From assembly GCA_025642075.2 (NCBI GenBank), contig JAODUO010000871.1, positions 62,001-126,000 of the forward strand: a stretch of 64,000 bases of DNA, given 5' to 3'. Below, in pieces: positions 46,843 to 56,760 of the stretch. The DNA is from Ridgeia piscesae. Its lineage: Eukaryota > Annelida > Polychaeta > Sabellida > Siboglinidae. The notes under the pieces are model-generated. The model did not search any database. It was given only the letters and a program-made list of their open reading frames with translations, and had not been told where the DNA came from. Every line of letters starts with the position of its first letter. Within the stretch, counting starts at the first letter, position 1. The position numbers and the translations under genes are program-made.

Positions 46843-49800
46843 ATCGCCTTGTTGACAGTATTTGACAGTCTTGTGCCGTTGAAAGTAGAAAGCGATTATG
46901 AGGGGCTTGCCAGTAAGCCAAATCTACTGACAGAGCGACGTCCCAAGCTGAAAACGTACAATGAAGAAAACATCGAAACTCTTGGAATATGCATTGCTAC
47001 AGTCAACCACATGGGAAAGAAACATAGACTACAATTTGTAGTTGTTTCCAAAGGAAGACAGTCACTCGTCTGTGTCAGCGACAGTGAGCGATTGGGCTTG
47101 GTGACAAGAGAGTGTGGCGTACGGAAAGTTTGCACAGTTAAAGAAAATGGGGTCCTGACAAATGCAGAAATAAAGAAAGAGTACCCGGATATCTTCAAGG
47201 GACTAGGCTGTCTGGAAGGGACATGCAAGATACATCTGCGACAAAACTATGTACCCTCTGTGTATCCGGCGAGGAAATTCCCACAGTCTCAGAAGCAGAA
47301 GTTGAAGAAAGAACTTGACAGACTGGTTCAGACAGGGATGCTGGTCAAAGCCGAAATACCAACGGATTGGATGCTGCCACTGGTGATAGTGGAGAAGCCC
47401 AACGGTGACCTGAGACTGTGTCTAGATCCAATGGACCTCAATGAATACATCAGAAGAGAACACTACCACCTGCCACACAGGTCTGAAATCCTCAGTGAGA
47501 TGGCAGATGCAAGGTACTTCACCAAAATGGACGCATCACAAGGGTTCTACCAAATTCAGCTAGACGAAGAGAGTACACAGCTATGTACAGTCGCTACGCC
47601 TTTCGGCCGATACTCCTTCAAAAGACTTCCATATGGGATCAACTGCGCACCAGAAATAGTCCATGCCAAGATTCAGCAACTGTTCGAGAGCGAGACAGGA
47701 GTCAAAGTCTTCATGGATGACATAGTCGTCTGTGGACGAACAAGAGAAGAGCACGACGCTCGACTGAAGAGGGCGTTGGCCACCATCAGACGCTCTGGAC
47801 TCAAACTGAACGAGAAAAAGTGCGTATTTGGTGTCACAGAATTGACGTACTTAGGAGAAAAGCTAACACACCAGGGAATCAAGCCAGATCCGGACAAAGT
47901 TGCTGGAATTTGCAACATGCCAGTACCCACGACCAAAGAGGAAATACAGAGAGCACTTGGCATGGTAAACTACATGGCCAAGTTTGTGCCGAACTTGACG
48001 GTAAAAACAACAGCCCTGAGACAACTGCTACTCGAGAAGAACGACTGGCAGTGGGAAGCCGAACAGGCAAAGGAATGGCAAGACATAAAAGACTTCTTCA
48101 CGACGGAACCACTCCTGAAGTTCTATGATCCAGCTAGAAGAAGCAAAATATCGAGTGATGCTTCAAATGATGGCTTGGGAGCCGTACTTCTACAGTAGCA
48201 CGATGGAAATTGGTTTCCAGTTGCGTTCATCTCGCGTGCCATGACCTCTGCAGAAAAGAACTATGCTCAAATTGAGAAGGAGCTTTTAGGGCTAGTCTTT
48301 GCATGTGAGAAGTTCCATGAGTATGTGTATGGTGCTACGGTAATAGGAGAAACCGACCACAAGCACTTGGTTTCACTCCACAAGAAGAATCTGTGCGATC
48401 TGACGCCTCGTCTACAACGAATGATGCAGCGATTGAGAAGGTATGACTTGAAACTCGAGTTCAAACCGGAAAAATACCTGATAGTAGCCGACACTCTGTC
48501 ACGTGCATTTGACAGAAGTGTAAAGAAAAGTAACACAGAAGAGGAGATCAAAGCACACACGGATATGATCAGACAGAATGCACAAGTGAGTGATCCAATG
48601 TGGGAAAAGATTGCCACCCACACAAAGGACGACGAGGAACTGAAAGACGTCCTGAATGCAGTGCACTTCGGATGGGAAAGTGATCATGCGCAATCACTGA
48701 AACCATACTACCACTTCAGAGGTGATATCACTGAAATCGATGGGGTGTTGGTGAAAGGACCGAAAGTTATCATACCTAAAACACTACAAGGTGATATGCT
48801 GAAGAAGATTCACGAAGGACATCTAGGCATAGAAAAATGCCAGGCCAGAGCAAGACAAGTGATGTACTGGCCCAACATCAACAACGACATTGAAAACCAC
48901 ATAGGACGATGCGGTACATGTCAGAAACACAGGTACAAGCAGGCAAAAGAGCCAATGGGACAACATGAAATACCCGAGAAACCTTGGCGGAAGTTAGCTA
49001 GGAGCAGACTTATTCACGCTGTTTGGCAAGAACTTCTTGATGGTTGTCGACTATACATCAAACTACCCAGAAGTGGCCAAATTAGAAGATCTGTCGTCCA
49101 CAAACACCATAAGTCACATGAAATCCATCATGGCAAGACACGGTCTTCCTTCTGTGGTTGTGTCAGATAATGGACCACAGTTCAGCAGCCGTGAGTTCCG
49201 ACAGTTTGCAATGCAATACGGCTTCAAACATGTGACATCTAGTCCCGAGTACCCACAGAGTAATGGAAAGGCGGGAAAGCGGTACAAATCGTGAAGCGTT
49301 TGTTGAAGAAAGCCAAGGAGAATTACGAGGATCCGTACCTGGCATTGCTAAACTACAGAACTTCACCACTGTCGGGAAGTGACCGATCTCCTGAAGAGAT
49401 CTCAATGAACAGGAAACTGAGAACGAAGCTGCCCAGCGCAGAAGCACATGTCACCAAGCACAAGTTGCCAGACATCAAACAGAAGCGCTATTATGATCAT
49501 GGTAGCAATCAACTCAAGCCACTAGAGACTACTGACACAGTCAGGATCAGAGGTGATGGTGTGTGGAGTGAGAAAGCGTAAATACTGGCAAGGGTAGCAC
49601 CCAAATCGTACCTAGTGGAGCTTGAGAGGGGTAAGCGTTTACGAAGAAGCAGACGTAATCTGCTAAAGACACAAGAGAGGTTTGTGCCAGTACACGACGA
49701 TGACGACAGAGAGAAAGAAGTTTGTGTAGATCACCCGTCGGGAGGAGCCACAGCCTCAACAAATCAGTCAGCAATGACTCCGGAGGCAGCACAATCAAGC

Positions 49801-49899
49801 CACTCCACAGACCAGTCACAGCCTGTGTCAACAATGAGTGATGTGCGCACTACACGTAGTGGCCGGATCATCAAGCTGCCGAGTCGTTATGTACAGTGA
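46843..49899 (+). pseudogene. pol: Pol polyprotein of Gypsy-type element 2, broken
   Basis: The order is protease remnant, RT, RNase H, integrase. The protease region (46849-47150) lacks a DTG/DSG: the active-site stretch reads LKVESDYEGLAS, apparently through a local deletion. RT spans about 47270-47900 with LRLCLDPMDLNEYI, FTKMDASQGFYQIQLD (first Asp) and VFMDDIVVCGRT (catalytic pair). RNase H is cut by TAG at 48196-48198 after SSDASNDGLGAVLLQ and resumes in frame (ISRAMTSAEKNYAQIEKELL). Integrase has an H-H-C-C zinc site (HEGHLGIEKC ... CGTCQKH, 48810-48930), then a frameshift near 48995. VVVSDNGPQFSSREF is at about 49160. A one-base loss near 49274 falls at the codon where the catalytic Glu belongs. 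A further TAA lies at 49579. The tail runs to 49899. Confidence 0.9.
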
Positions 49900-50157
49900 T
49901 AGCAATTTATGGGCAGAATAATCCCATTCATATAACATTAGACGAAACAAAGGGCAGTCTACCCTGGTTTCTAGTTATAAATGCAAGTTTCTTTGCGTAT
50001 AAAGTAGATAATCAGGAGTAGTCAAACAGGACATTATCATGCCTTTAATTGGACTGATACAAACTGAACAGTGAATGAAGACTTACGAACTTGTGAGATA
50101 ACATCGAAATGTGCAGAACTAATGTGCATAAAACTTATAATGTACTTTAGTTAATGC
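49900..50157. other. 3' untranslated part of Gypsy-type element 2
   Basis: About 260 bp between the pol stop and the polypurine tract; no gene. Confidence 0.7.
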
Positions 50158-50169
50158 AAGAAGGGAAGA
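50158..50169 (+). promoter_or_regulatory. Polypurine tract of Gypsy-type element 2
   Basis: AAGAAGGGAAGA immediately before the LTR start TGTAATGAG. Confidence 0.8.
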
Positions 50170-50283
50170 TGTAATGAGATTATCATGGTGTTAAATACAG
50201 CACTTTACGGTAATACAAGACTGAGGTAATAAAGGCACTGTGGACTAGGGTAAAAGTTGATACACGTGTTGTTTTATGATACA
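50170..50283 (+). repeat. 3' LTR of Gypsy-type element 2 (114 bp)
   Basis: Matches the 5' LTR at 45788-45899 over its whole length, ending TTTTATGATACA. Differences are three substitutions and a 2-nt insertion (AAAGGCA for AAGGA). Confidence 0.92.
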
Positions 50284-50628
50284 GTTCTATTTCCACGTTC
50301 AACGGGACCTTTATTGCACCTATTAAAAAGTTGGAGCTATTTGTGTACATAAAACATTTGCTACTTTTCAAATAAATATATATATTCAGCTCTCTGTAAA
50401 TTCAACAATGTGCTTCACCTTGATGGACAGGCATCCTAGCAATACAGTGAGGTGTAATATAACAAGGTAAGTAACATGACAAGATATGCGTATAAACAAA
50501 CAGGATAGTAGGCTTTTAGCACATCATACATAACATAATCCGAGACATGTTTCAACTTGCATGGTAAGAGTACAACTTATGGGATCAACTGTTTTACATT
50601 TACTGTTCTACCTTACAAATTGAGTTAC
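50284..50628. other. Right flank of Gypsy element 2, intron of the integrase/ULP1-type gene
   Basis: No certain exon. On the minus strand a candidate acceptor near 50455 (TATTGCTAG) is followed by a short open stretch, but no expected integrase C-terminal motif was seen. Confidence 0.4.
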
Positions 50629-50773
50629 CTGAGGACGCCTTGGACGGCTGCGCACTATGGTCACTTTGCCAGGCCAAATTGCCAACAGGTTTTCGAGAGT
50701 AGAATTGACAAATTCACCTCCTTTGTTGGACTGAAAGATCTGTGGCAAGCCTAGGTATGACAGAGCAGGTTCC
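50629..50773 (-). pseudogene. Integrase-core exon (Ginger/KRBA2-like), likely upstream part of the ULP1-type gene
   Basis: On the minus strand, acceptor TTTTTCAG at 50776-50774 and donor CCTCAG|GTAACT at 50629/50628 bound 145 nt. Read from the second base they encode EPALSYLGLPQIFQSNKGGE, then FVNSTLENLLAIWPGKVTIV and RSRPRRPQ. This is the segment of a retroviral-type DDE integrase around its second catalytic Asp. The usual SDN(G)GEF appears as SNKGGEF, so the catalytic Asp seems replaced by Asn. RPRxPQ would normally be followed by SQG and the catalytic Glu in the next exon, which I could not find. Integrase domains with RPRHPQ-type wording occur in Ginger DNA transposons and host genes derived from them. 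Linkage to the ULP1 exons 5 kb away is inference from strand, order and spliced style. Confidence 0.6.
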
Positions 50774-51459
50774 CTGAAAAATAGATTAATAATATTTATG
50801 TATTATTAGTACTAAAAAGGGTACGTACGTCGAACTAAAATAATTCATATCAAATTTGTCGTATAACGCTGCCCCTTGCAGTCACATATTTTTGGGATAA
50901 ATTAAAGTATGTAGGATATTGTTGGTCTATTCACATGTAATCTTGCACATGCATAAATTTAATGTAGAGAACATAATAAACAAGGATGAGGCAAGAACAT
51001 GCACATATACTTGTGTTCAGTTTGGTCCTTGGGTTAAGACATTTGAAAAACGACTGATATTACATTCATATTATACCATTTATAAAGTATCAATTACAAA
51101 ATATATAAGACCTGTATATAGATTACACGGAAGGAGAAAAGATCGATATTAGGGGATACATACTACTACAAGTATTTAACTTCTTGTGTATTCCCTTCAA
51201 ATAACATTATGTGTATAGCATGTTTGTATTGTCTTAAATTATAATGTCTACTGAATGTTGTTTGAATAAATCATATTGAATTGAATTGAATATTGAAATG
51301 ACTGTCCCCCACCCAAACAGGGACCGAGTTTTCTAAAAAGCGGGCCCCATGTATATCTCGAACAGGACCAAATTGACAGTTCGGCCGACATGCCTGGGAC
51401 TTGTCCGACTGTACCGGCCATGATAACTGGTCAGTTATGGCCAATCATATATGCGCAGT
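50774..51459. other. Non-coding stretch
   Basis: No upstream integrase exon (zinc site or first catalytic Asp) recognised. AT-rich, ending in a TTGAATTGAATTGAATATTGAA patch near 51276-51297, cut to its unit TTGAA. Confidence 0.4.
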
Positions 51460-51533
51460 ATTCCGAGTTTGGGCGTCCAATCTCGGAATTCCGAAACGGG
51501 ACAAAATGGCGGACGTCCAATACCGGTATTGAC
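51460..51533. repeat. Inverted copy of the terminal sequence found at 35166-35240
   Basis: ATTCCGAGTTTGGGCGTCCA, ATCTCGGAATTCCGAAACGG and GGCGGACGTCCAATACCGGT match the reverse complement of 35166-35243. The match breaks off after ATACCGGT, so this is an isolated end fragment or the end of a different family member. Confidence 0.75.
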
Positions 51534-53342
51534 AATTATACCGAGTCTGGACTTAACAACTTAAAGTGTTTTGCATATCACCGCTACAAATGCAGCGTGA
51601 GCAGTAGGCGCATCCTGGCGGCATCAGAACCGCGGAGGCAATTTCTTATATTTGCGGACATGTCCCCTTCCCTAAGACGACATCCTTTATTCTTTATAAT
51701 GATGGTTTTATGTTTAATTTTCAAAATGTTCAAATTTCTTCAAACTATTTTTAGTCTACTCAATGCTCACGCAGTTTACGCTAATGCATAATCAAGCCTT
51801 TCATACGTCTAAGTCGCAGATGTGTATACAACGTCGGACAACAACATATTTTCTTAAGTAAGAGGTATTATGTGTTTTAAATGTGTAAATTAATAAAACT
51901 TTGCCAAATGATTATGCCATTAAATAAATAAGGTTGACTGCTGGGTAAAATTGTACTCATGAGAATATAATACTATAATGAGCGCCACCACGTGGCGGAT
52001 ACCGGCGCTATAAAAATTGACATTATTATTAGGTAATATAAATAAACTTGCCCATGTTCTACTAAAACATGAATACAAAATTAACCAATCAAAAAATGAC
52101 GTGATGGATATGGCTAATGTGTTGGTAATATAAAATATATAGATGTCTAACAAAAACAGTTCTTTGAGTTTATTTTTAAATAGGAATCAGAACATTGTTT
52201 TTCTCGACAGTATGTGTTTATCCGAATAGTTTTTTTCTTAATATGTTTAGTTTGGTTACGCTTGTACTTTGTGAATTTGCTCATTGTAGAGTGAACTATG
52301 CAAATGTAATGACATTAATGCAGTGTTTTTTTTCTTAATATGTTTAGTTTGGTTACGCTTGTACTATAGGAATGTACTTGACCCCACGTCTGCAATGTAT
52401 ATCCGATAACATTAAAGAGAAACGAAATCGGTTACATTCTGACATCAGATTGCAGAATATGATGCCATTCGAATCAATGCTAATATAATTGCTGGAACAC
52501 CACATGGTGCGGTAAAAGCAATGCATGATTCACAGAATTTGTTATCAACTCACACAAATTTGGTACGGGGGGGGGCAGGGGCAGCCGACACCCTGAAATT
52601 TCGGGGGGCAGACATGGTTCTGCTCCCCCAGTAAATCTAAGATACTGCTGCGATGCTGAGAGTATACACCTAGAAATATCTGGAAACATTGGGAAATGGG
52701 GGCAAAGCGGTCATAAATATTTTGTTATGGGGAGACAGACAAAATCGTTGTGCTGCAGCAATGTATAATTCAGGGTGCAGTGGCAACAACAATTTTCCAG
52801 CAGCACCCTACTCTTCTGATATAATATATCATGTCCTGAGTGAGACACGTGGATGCAGTGAGACGAGAAGCCTGCTGCGGCACGAAACAACGGAGAAGGT
52901 GGAGTGGTGCTGAAGCTCTGGCAGTTCATTGCCCTCCCAAATGATTTTAGTTCCTGCATCATTGTCACTTCAGACTGTTCTGTAGGTAAACATTCATCAC
53001 ATGTGGTGCTGCAGCAAGTCCACTTGTAATTTGCATCTTTTAAATATCAAGTTGCAGCAGGACTTTATAACCATCCATTTGTTTCTCTGAAAACACGTAC
53101 ACATTATGTGCTAAACATAAAACACATAATAATAACAATTAGCTTCATTCTAACACTGGTCTCCAGAGTATGACTGTGTTCAGTATTGTTTACAGTATTC
53201 TATAAAAAAATTAGTTTGTACATACAAATCAGATTTAGAAATTTCCGTCATAACTAATTTATACTAGACATAGATTTAGACATTAGATTACAGCTGACAC
53301 TAATATAGTACAGTGATACTGGATAATATAATATATGTATCC

Positions 53343-53343
<1 letters not shown>
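51534..53343. other. Non-coding stretch with a duplicated 40-bp block
   Basis: TTTTTTTCTTAATATGTTTA followed by GTTTGGTTACGCTTGTACT occurs at 52229-52268 and 52324-52365. A purine/G-rich patch lies at 52566-52610. A palindrome-like CGCCACCACGTGGCG is at 51984-51998. No gene recognised. Confidence 0.5.

Positions 53344-53414
<71 letters not shown>
53344..53414. repeat. (AT)n microsatellite
   Basis: AT dinucleotide run of about 70 bp. Confidence 0.95.
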
Positions 53415-53420
<6 letters not shown>

Positions 53421-54548
53421 TAGATTTAGTATATGCCTAGTAGTTATGAATAATGTAAGGTAACTGTTTGATGTGCATATAAATCATCATCAAACACATT
53501 TTGAGGCACATACTAATAAAATGATAGATCAGTCTTAAATCAGGTAAGCACTATTCAAGTTGTATACAGGTGGAACATGTAACAGCTTGATTGTGTTAAG
53601 CTTTTAAAATTTGCCTAATTTATACTGAGCCATTCAAATCATCACATGATGGATATCTCTCAAAAACAGTAGTTACATTGCTAGCAAAATAGTAATTTCT
53701 TTGAGAAAAAAAAGAACATTAAAAGGTTGTTGCCCGCAATCTGAAGAGGCTGGTTTTGAGAGACAAACATATATGTGAAATTTTAGTTTTTTCTTATTGG
53801 TGATATTAAAGCCACATAAACCCCTTTCAAGGAGCTTACTTTTCTGGTCAAAAACCTATGTCGACAATAAGAGGTATAATGTAGAGGCCATAATCTTTTG
53901 TTTGTTAAATTAAGCCAGGTAGTCCATAATCACATGCCTATATGTTGCTCTCAGGAGACCAAGACAATGCTAATGACTATTACAGTCTTCTAGTGAAGCC
54001 CAACTGAACCTTGCCATCAGGAGACCAGCATAATTGGGTACCAGCTTGGAGCCTAACTAAAGAACAAAGAGGATATTGATATATGGTCACTGTCAGTACT
54101 ATAATCCATTCTCTGAGCATGAAAAAGTTGTGGTCACTTAGGGTCATGGGGATATCTAGTGCCAAGTGTCTTCAGTAATTAGCATTGTTAGGTGAATAAC
54201 ACATTGACCACTATTTCTTTCCTTTGTACATATACACTGACCACTATCACATTACTGACCTGTTACCATCGAAAGCGTCCAGCCAGGGCGCAGCCACAGT
54301 ACGTGCTGGCAGTGTACAGATAACAGATCGTGTCAGATGCTCGGCTGACAAAGTGTGGATTTATATATCCAGATTTTCTTCCAATGTTGTCTTGTCTTGT
54401 CGGTGTACTGGCCAACACTCCTGGTGGAGTCAAACGGTCAGGGGTGGGTGCGCATCCTTGTTGGGTTATTAGTCATGTATTAAAGCTTGTCTAAAATGTT
54501 GTGGTTCAGGACTGTTAACAATTGCATCTGGGAATTATTGTTTAAGGG
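53415..54548. other. Non-coding stretch
   Basis: No gene, RNA or repeat array recognised. Confidence 0.45.
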
Positions 54549-54873
54549 AAATATGAAAATTTATAGCAGTTTTTACTGGCACGGACAGCGTTGAATGCTT
54601 TATTGTTCAAATGCCTTGATAGGCGTTGTACGGGCGGGAGGAGGTTATTGACAGGCAAGGATAGATGTCCATAGATGGCTTTGTGGAGTATGGTGAGGCA
54701 TCTAGCTGTTTGTTCGTCTGGTTATTTGTTGATGTATGTAGGTGTGACTGTTTTAGCATTTCTGACACACAGCCCGCTTCTCTAGATGTATAGTCTTTAA
54801 GACAAAAACGGGTTGCGCGTCTTTGGACCATTTCCATTTGGTTGATAACGATCTGGGTGTGGGGGGTCCCATA

Positions 54874-54993
54874 CTGATAATAAATAATAATAATAATAAT
54901 AATACACTTTATTTATACACTAAAATCCGAAATGCAAGCTCTGTTCAGTAGTGTTCATGCACATTGTAAAAAGTAAATATAATATAATACAAG

Positions 54994-55045
<52 letters not shown>

Positions 55046-55690
55046 AATTAATAAATAATTTAAATTATATGCTGGCTGAGCCACTTAAAACATTAAAGTC
55101 AATCTAAAAATGTATAGAAGAACTAGATATTAAAAACTATTTTAAAATAGAATGACCAGTCTTAAGGTGTGCTTTAAATTTGTTAATGCACTCTGTGGAA
55201 CGAAAATCCTCAGGAAGTGCGTTTCACAGAGTTGGTCCTGCACGGGAGAATGAGAGGCGTCCATAATACACGACACGGCACGTACGGCGTGATCAGAGAG
55301 GCGATGTACGTTGGCATCCGATCACGCAAGCCCCGAAACACAATAACGAGTATTTTGTACTCTATGGCAGTTGTTCCAATGCGGCCGTCATACTTCGCCG
55401 GTCGCCCCGTCTGATCCGTAGTACGACTCTCCCGCCGAGCCCTGTACCATCTCTGGACGGTGCAAGAGGCGGTCCGATATGCCGTAGAGGACAGCGTTCC
55501 CGTAGTCCAGCCGTGATGTGACATGGGAGTGGACGAGGGTCTTGCACGCTGCAGTTGTGAGACTCGTTCGTATTTTCGCAATACGAAATAGATTCGAATA
55601 GGCAGCACGGCAGACGTTCGATACTTGGGCCGACATGTCAAGCCGGCTGTCAAGTAGAACGCCTATGTCTCGAACAGTCGGCGACAGTGA
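54874..55690 (-). mobile_element. Second non-LTR retrotransposon fragment inserted in the first
   Basis: Minus strand from 55690: VRDIGVLLDSRLDMSAQVSN, TAACKTLVHSHVTSRLDYGN and AVLYGISDRLLHR. After a frame change come AIEYKILVIVFRGLRDRMPT and YIASLITPYVPCR near 55270, and a decayed C-terminus near 55180. These are the thumb and C-terminal parts of another RT family. It is followed by a non-coding 3' end, an (AT)n run (55006-55041), and a tail of ATT repeats at 54885-54903. The outer element's coding sequence resumes immediately afterwards, so this piece integrated into it in the same orientation. Only the last ~820 bp arrived (5' truncation). No clear target duplication is visible. Confidence 0.8.
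55006..55041. repeat. (AT)n microsatellite
   Basis: Short AT run within the 3' non-coding part of the nested LINE fragment. Confidence 0.9.
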
Positions 55691-56760
55691 TATGGATGTT
55701 GAATATTCTAGAAATTGTCGAACTAGGGTTGTGTAAGCAGTTGTATTGATATTTATGGGGCATGAGTGGAGATTGCGTTTGATGAATGCTAGGGTGCGGT
55801 ATGCAGAGGCTGTAATCTGATAGAAATGTGTGTTCCAGTTTAGGTCTTTGGTTATGCATACTCCTAGATAGGCGTGACTGTCTGTTTCCTGTAGTGTTGT
55901 GTTTCCTAGACTATAATTAAATTGTTTTACATTTCTTGCATGAGTTAGTCTCATCACAAAGCATTTGTTGGGGTTAAAGTGCATTTGCTAGTCATATTCC
56001 CATTTAGTTAATTCGTCAAGGTCTTTCTGTAGTTCTTGTGAGTCTTATTGGCTGTTGATTTCTCTGTACAGGACAGTCGTCTGCAAACAGACGGACTGTG
56101 GAATGGGTATTGTTAGATAAATCGTTGATGTATATCAGGAAGAGAAGAGGGCCTAGTAGCGTGCCTTGTGGTACACAAAATTTAACATGGGTCCAGGGGG
56201 AATGTTCTCCATTGACCACCACTCTCTGTTCACGGCATGTGAGGAATTGAAAAATCCAGGCATGTGTTTTGTTGTTGATGCCATATCTCTTTAGTTTGTT
56301 TAAGAGTCGGTTAAGGGGGGCGGTTATTGGGGACATTATCGAATGCTTTTGAGAAGTCCATTATGATCATGTCTACTTGTGATTTATTATTTAGCGATTT
56401 GGATAGGTCATGTGTTGTGAGTATTAACTAGGTTTCAGTCGAGTGTTTACTGCGGAAGCCATGTTGTTTGTTAGATAAAACTGAGTGTTAGTAAAGATGG
56501 CCCATTATGTTAGAGTAAATAATGTGTTCAAGGAGTTTGCAGCATATTGCAGTTAGGGAGATGGGATGGTAATTTAATGGAAGAGTTCGGTCTCCCTTCT
56601 TAGTTAAATATTGGGGTGATGTTGGCTTGCAACCATGAGAGGGGAAGTTCACCTGTGGTGATTGATCTTTGGAAGATTACTCTGAGAGTTGGGGCTAATT
56701 CATTGGCAGCAAGTTGCAATATTCTTGCTAGTACAGTTTTCTATGCAGACGGTAATTAGG

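Larger units (their letters stand above)
54549..56760 (-). pseudogene. Decayed non-LTR retrotransposon (outer element of a nested pair)
   Basis: Minus strand from about 56760: ILQLAANELAPTLRVIFQRS, ELPLSWLQANITPIF near 56620, NYHPISLTAICCKLLEH near 56560, and MDFSKAFDNVP near 56350 (first catalytic Asp). FCVPQGTLLGPLLFLIYIND lies at about 56180 and STVRLFADDC at about 56090 (catalytic pair). NPNKCFVMRLTHARN is near 55975 and SHAYLGVCITKDLNWNTHF near 55880, up to LVRQFLEYSTSI at 55691. The frame is interrupted by a second element and resumes at 54873 with TQIVINQMEMVQRRATRFCL, ending at a stop near 54549. The wording is Jockey/CR1-like. Several stops and frameshifts are present and the 5' end is missing. 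Confidence 0.85.

Noticed and set aside
55388..55984. Single 198-residue RT protein
   Set aside because: It is a fusion of two different LINE fragments at 55690/55691, explained by nested insertion.
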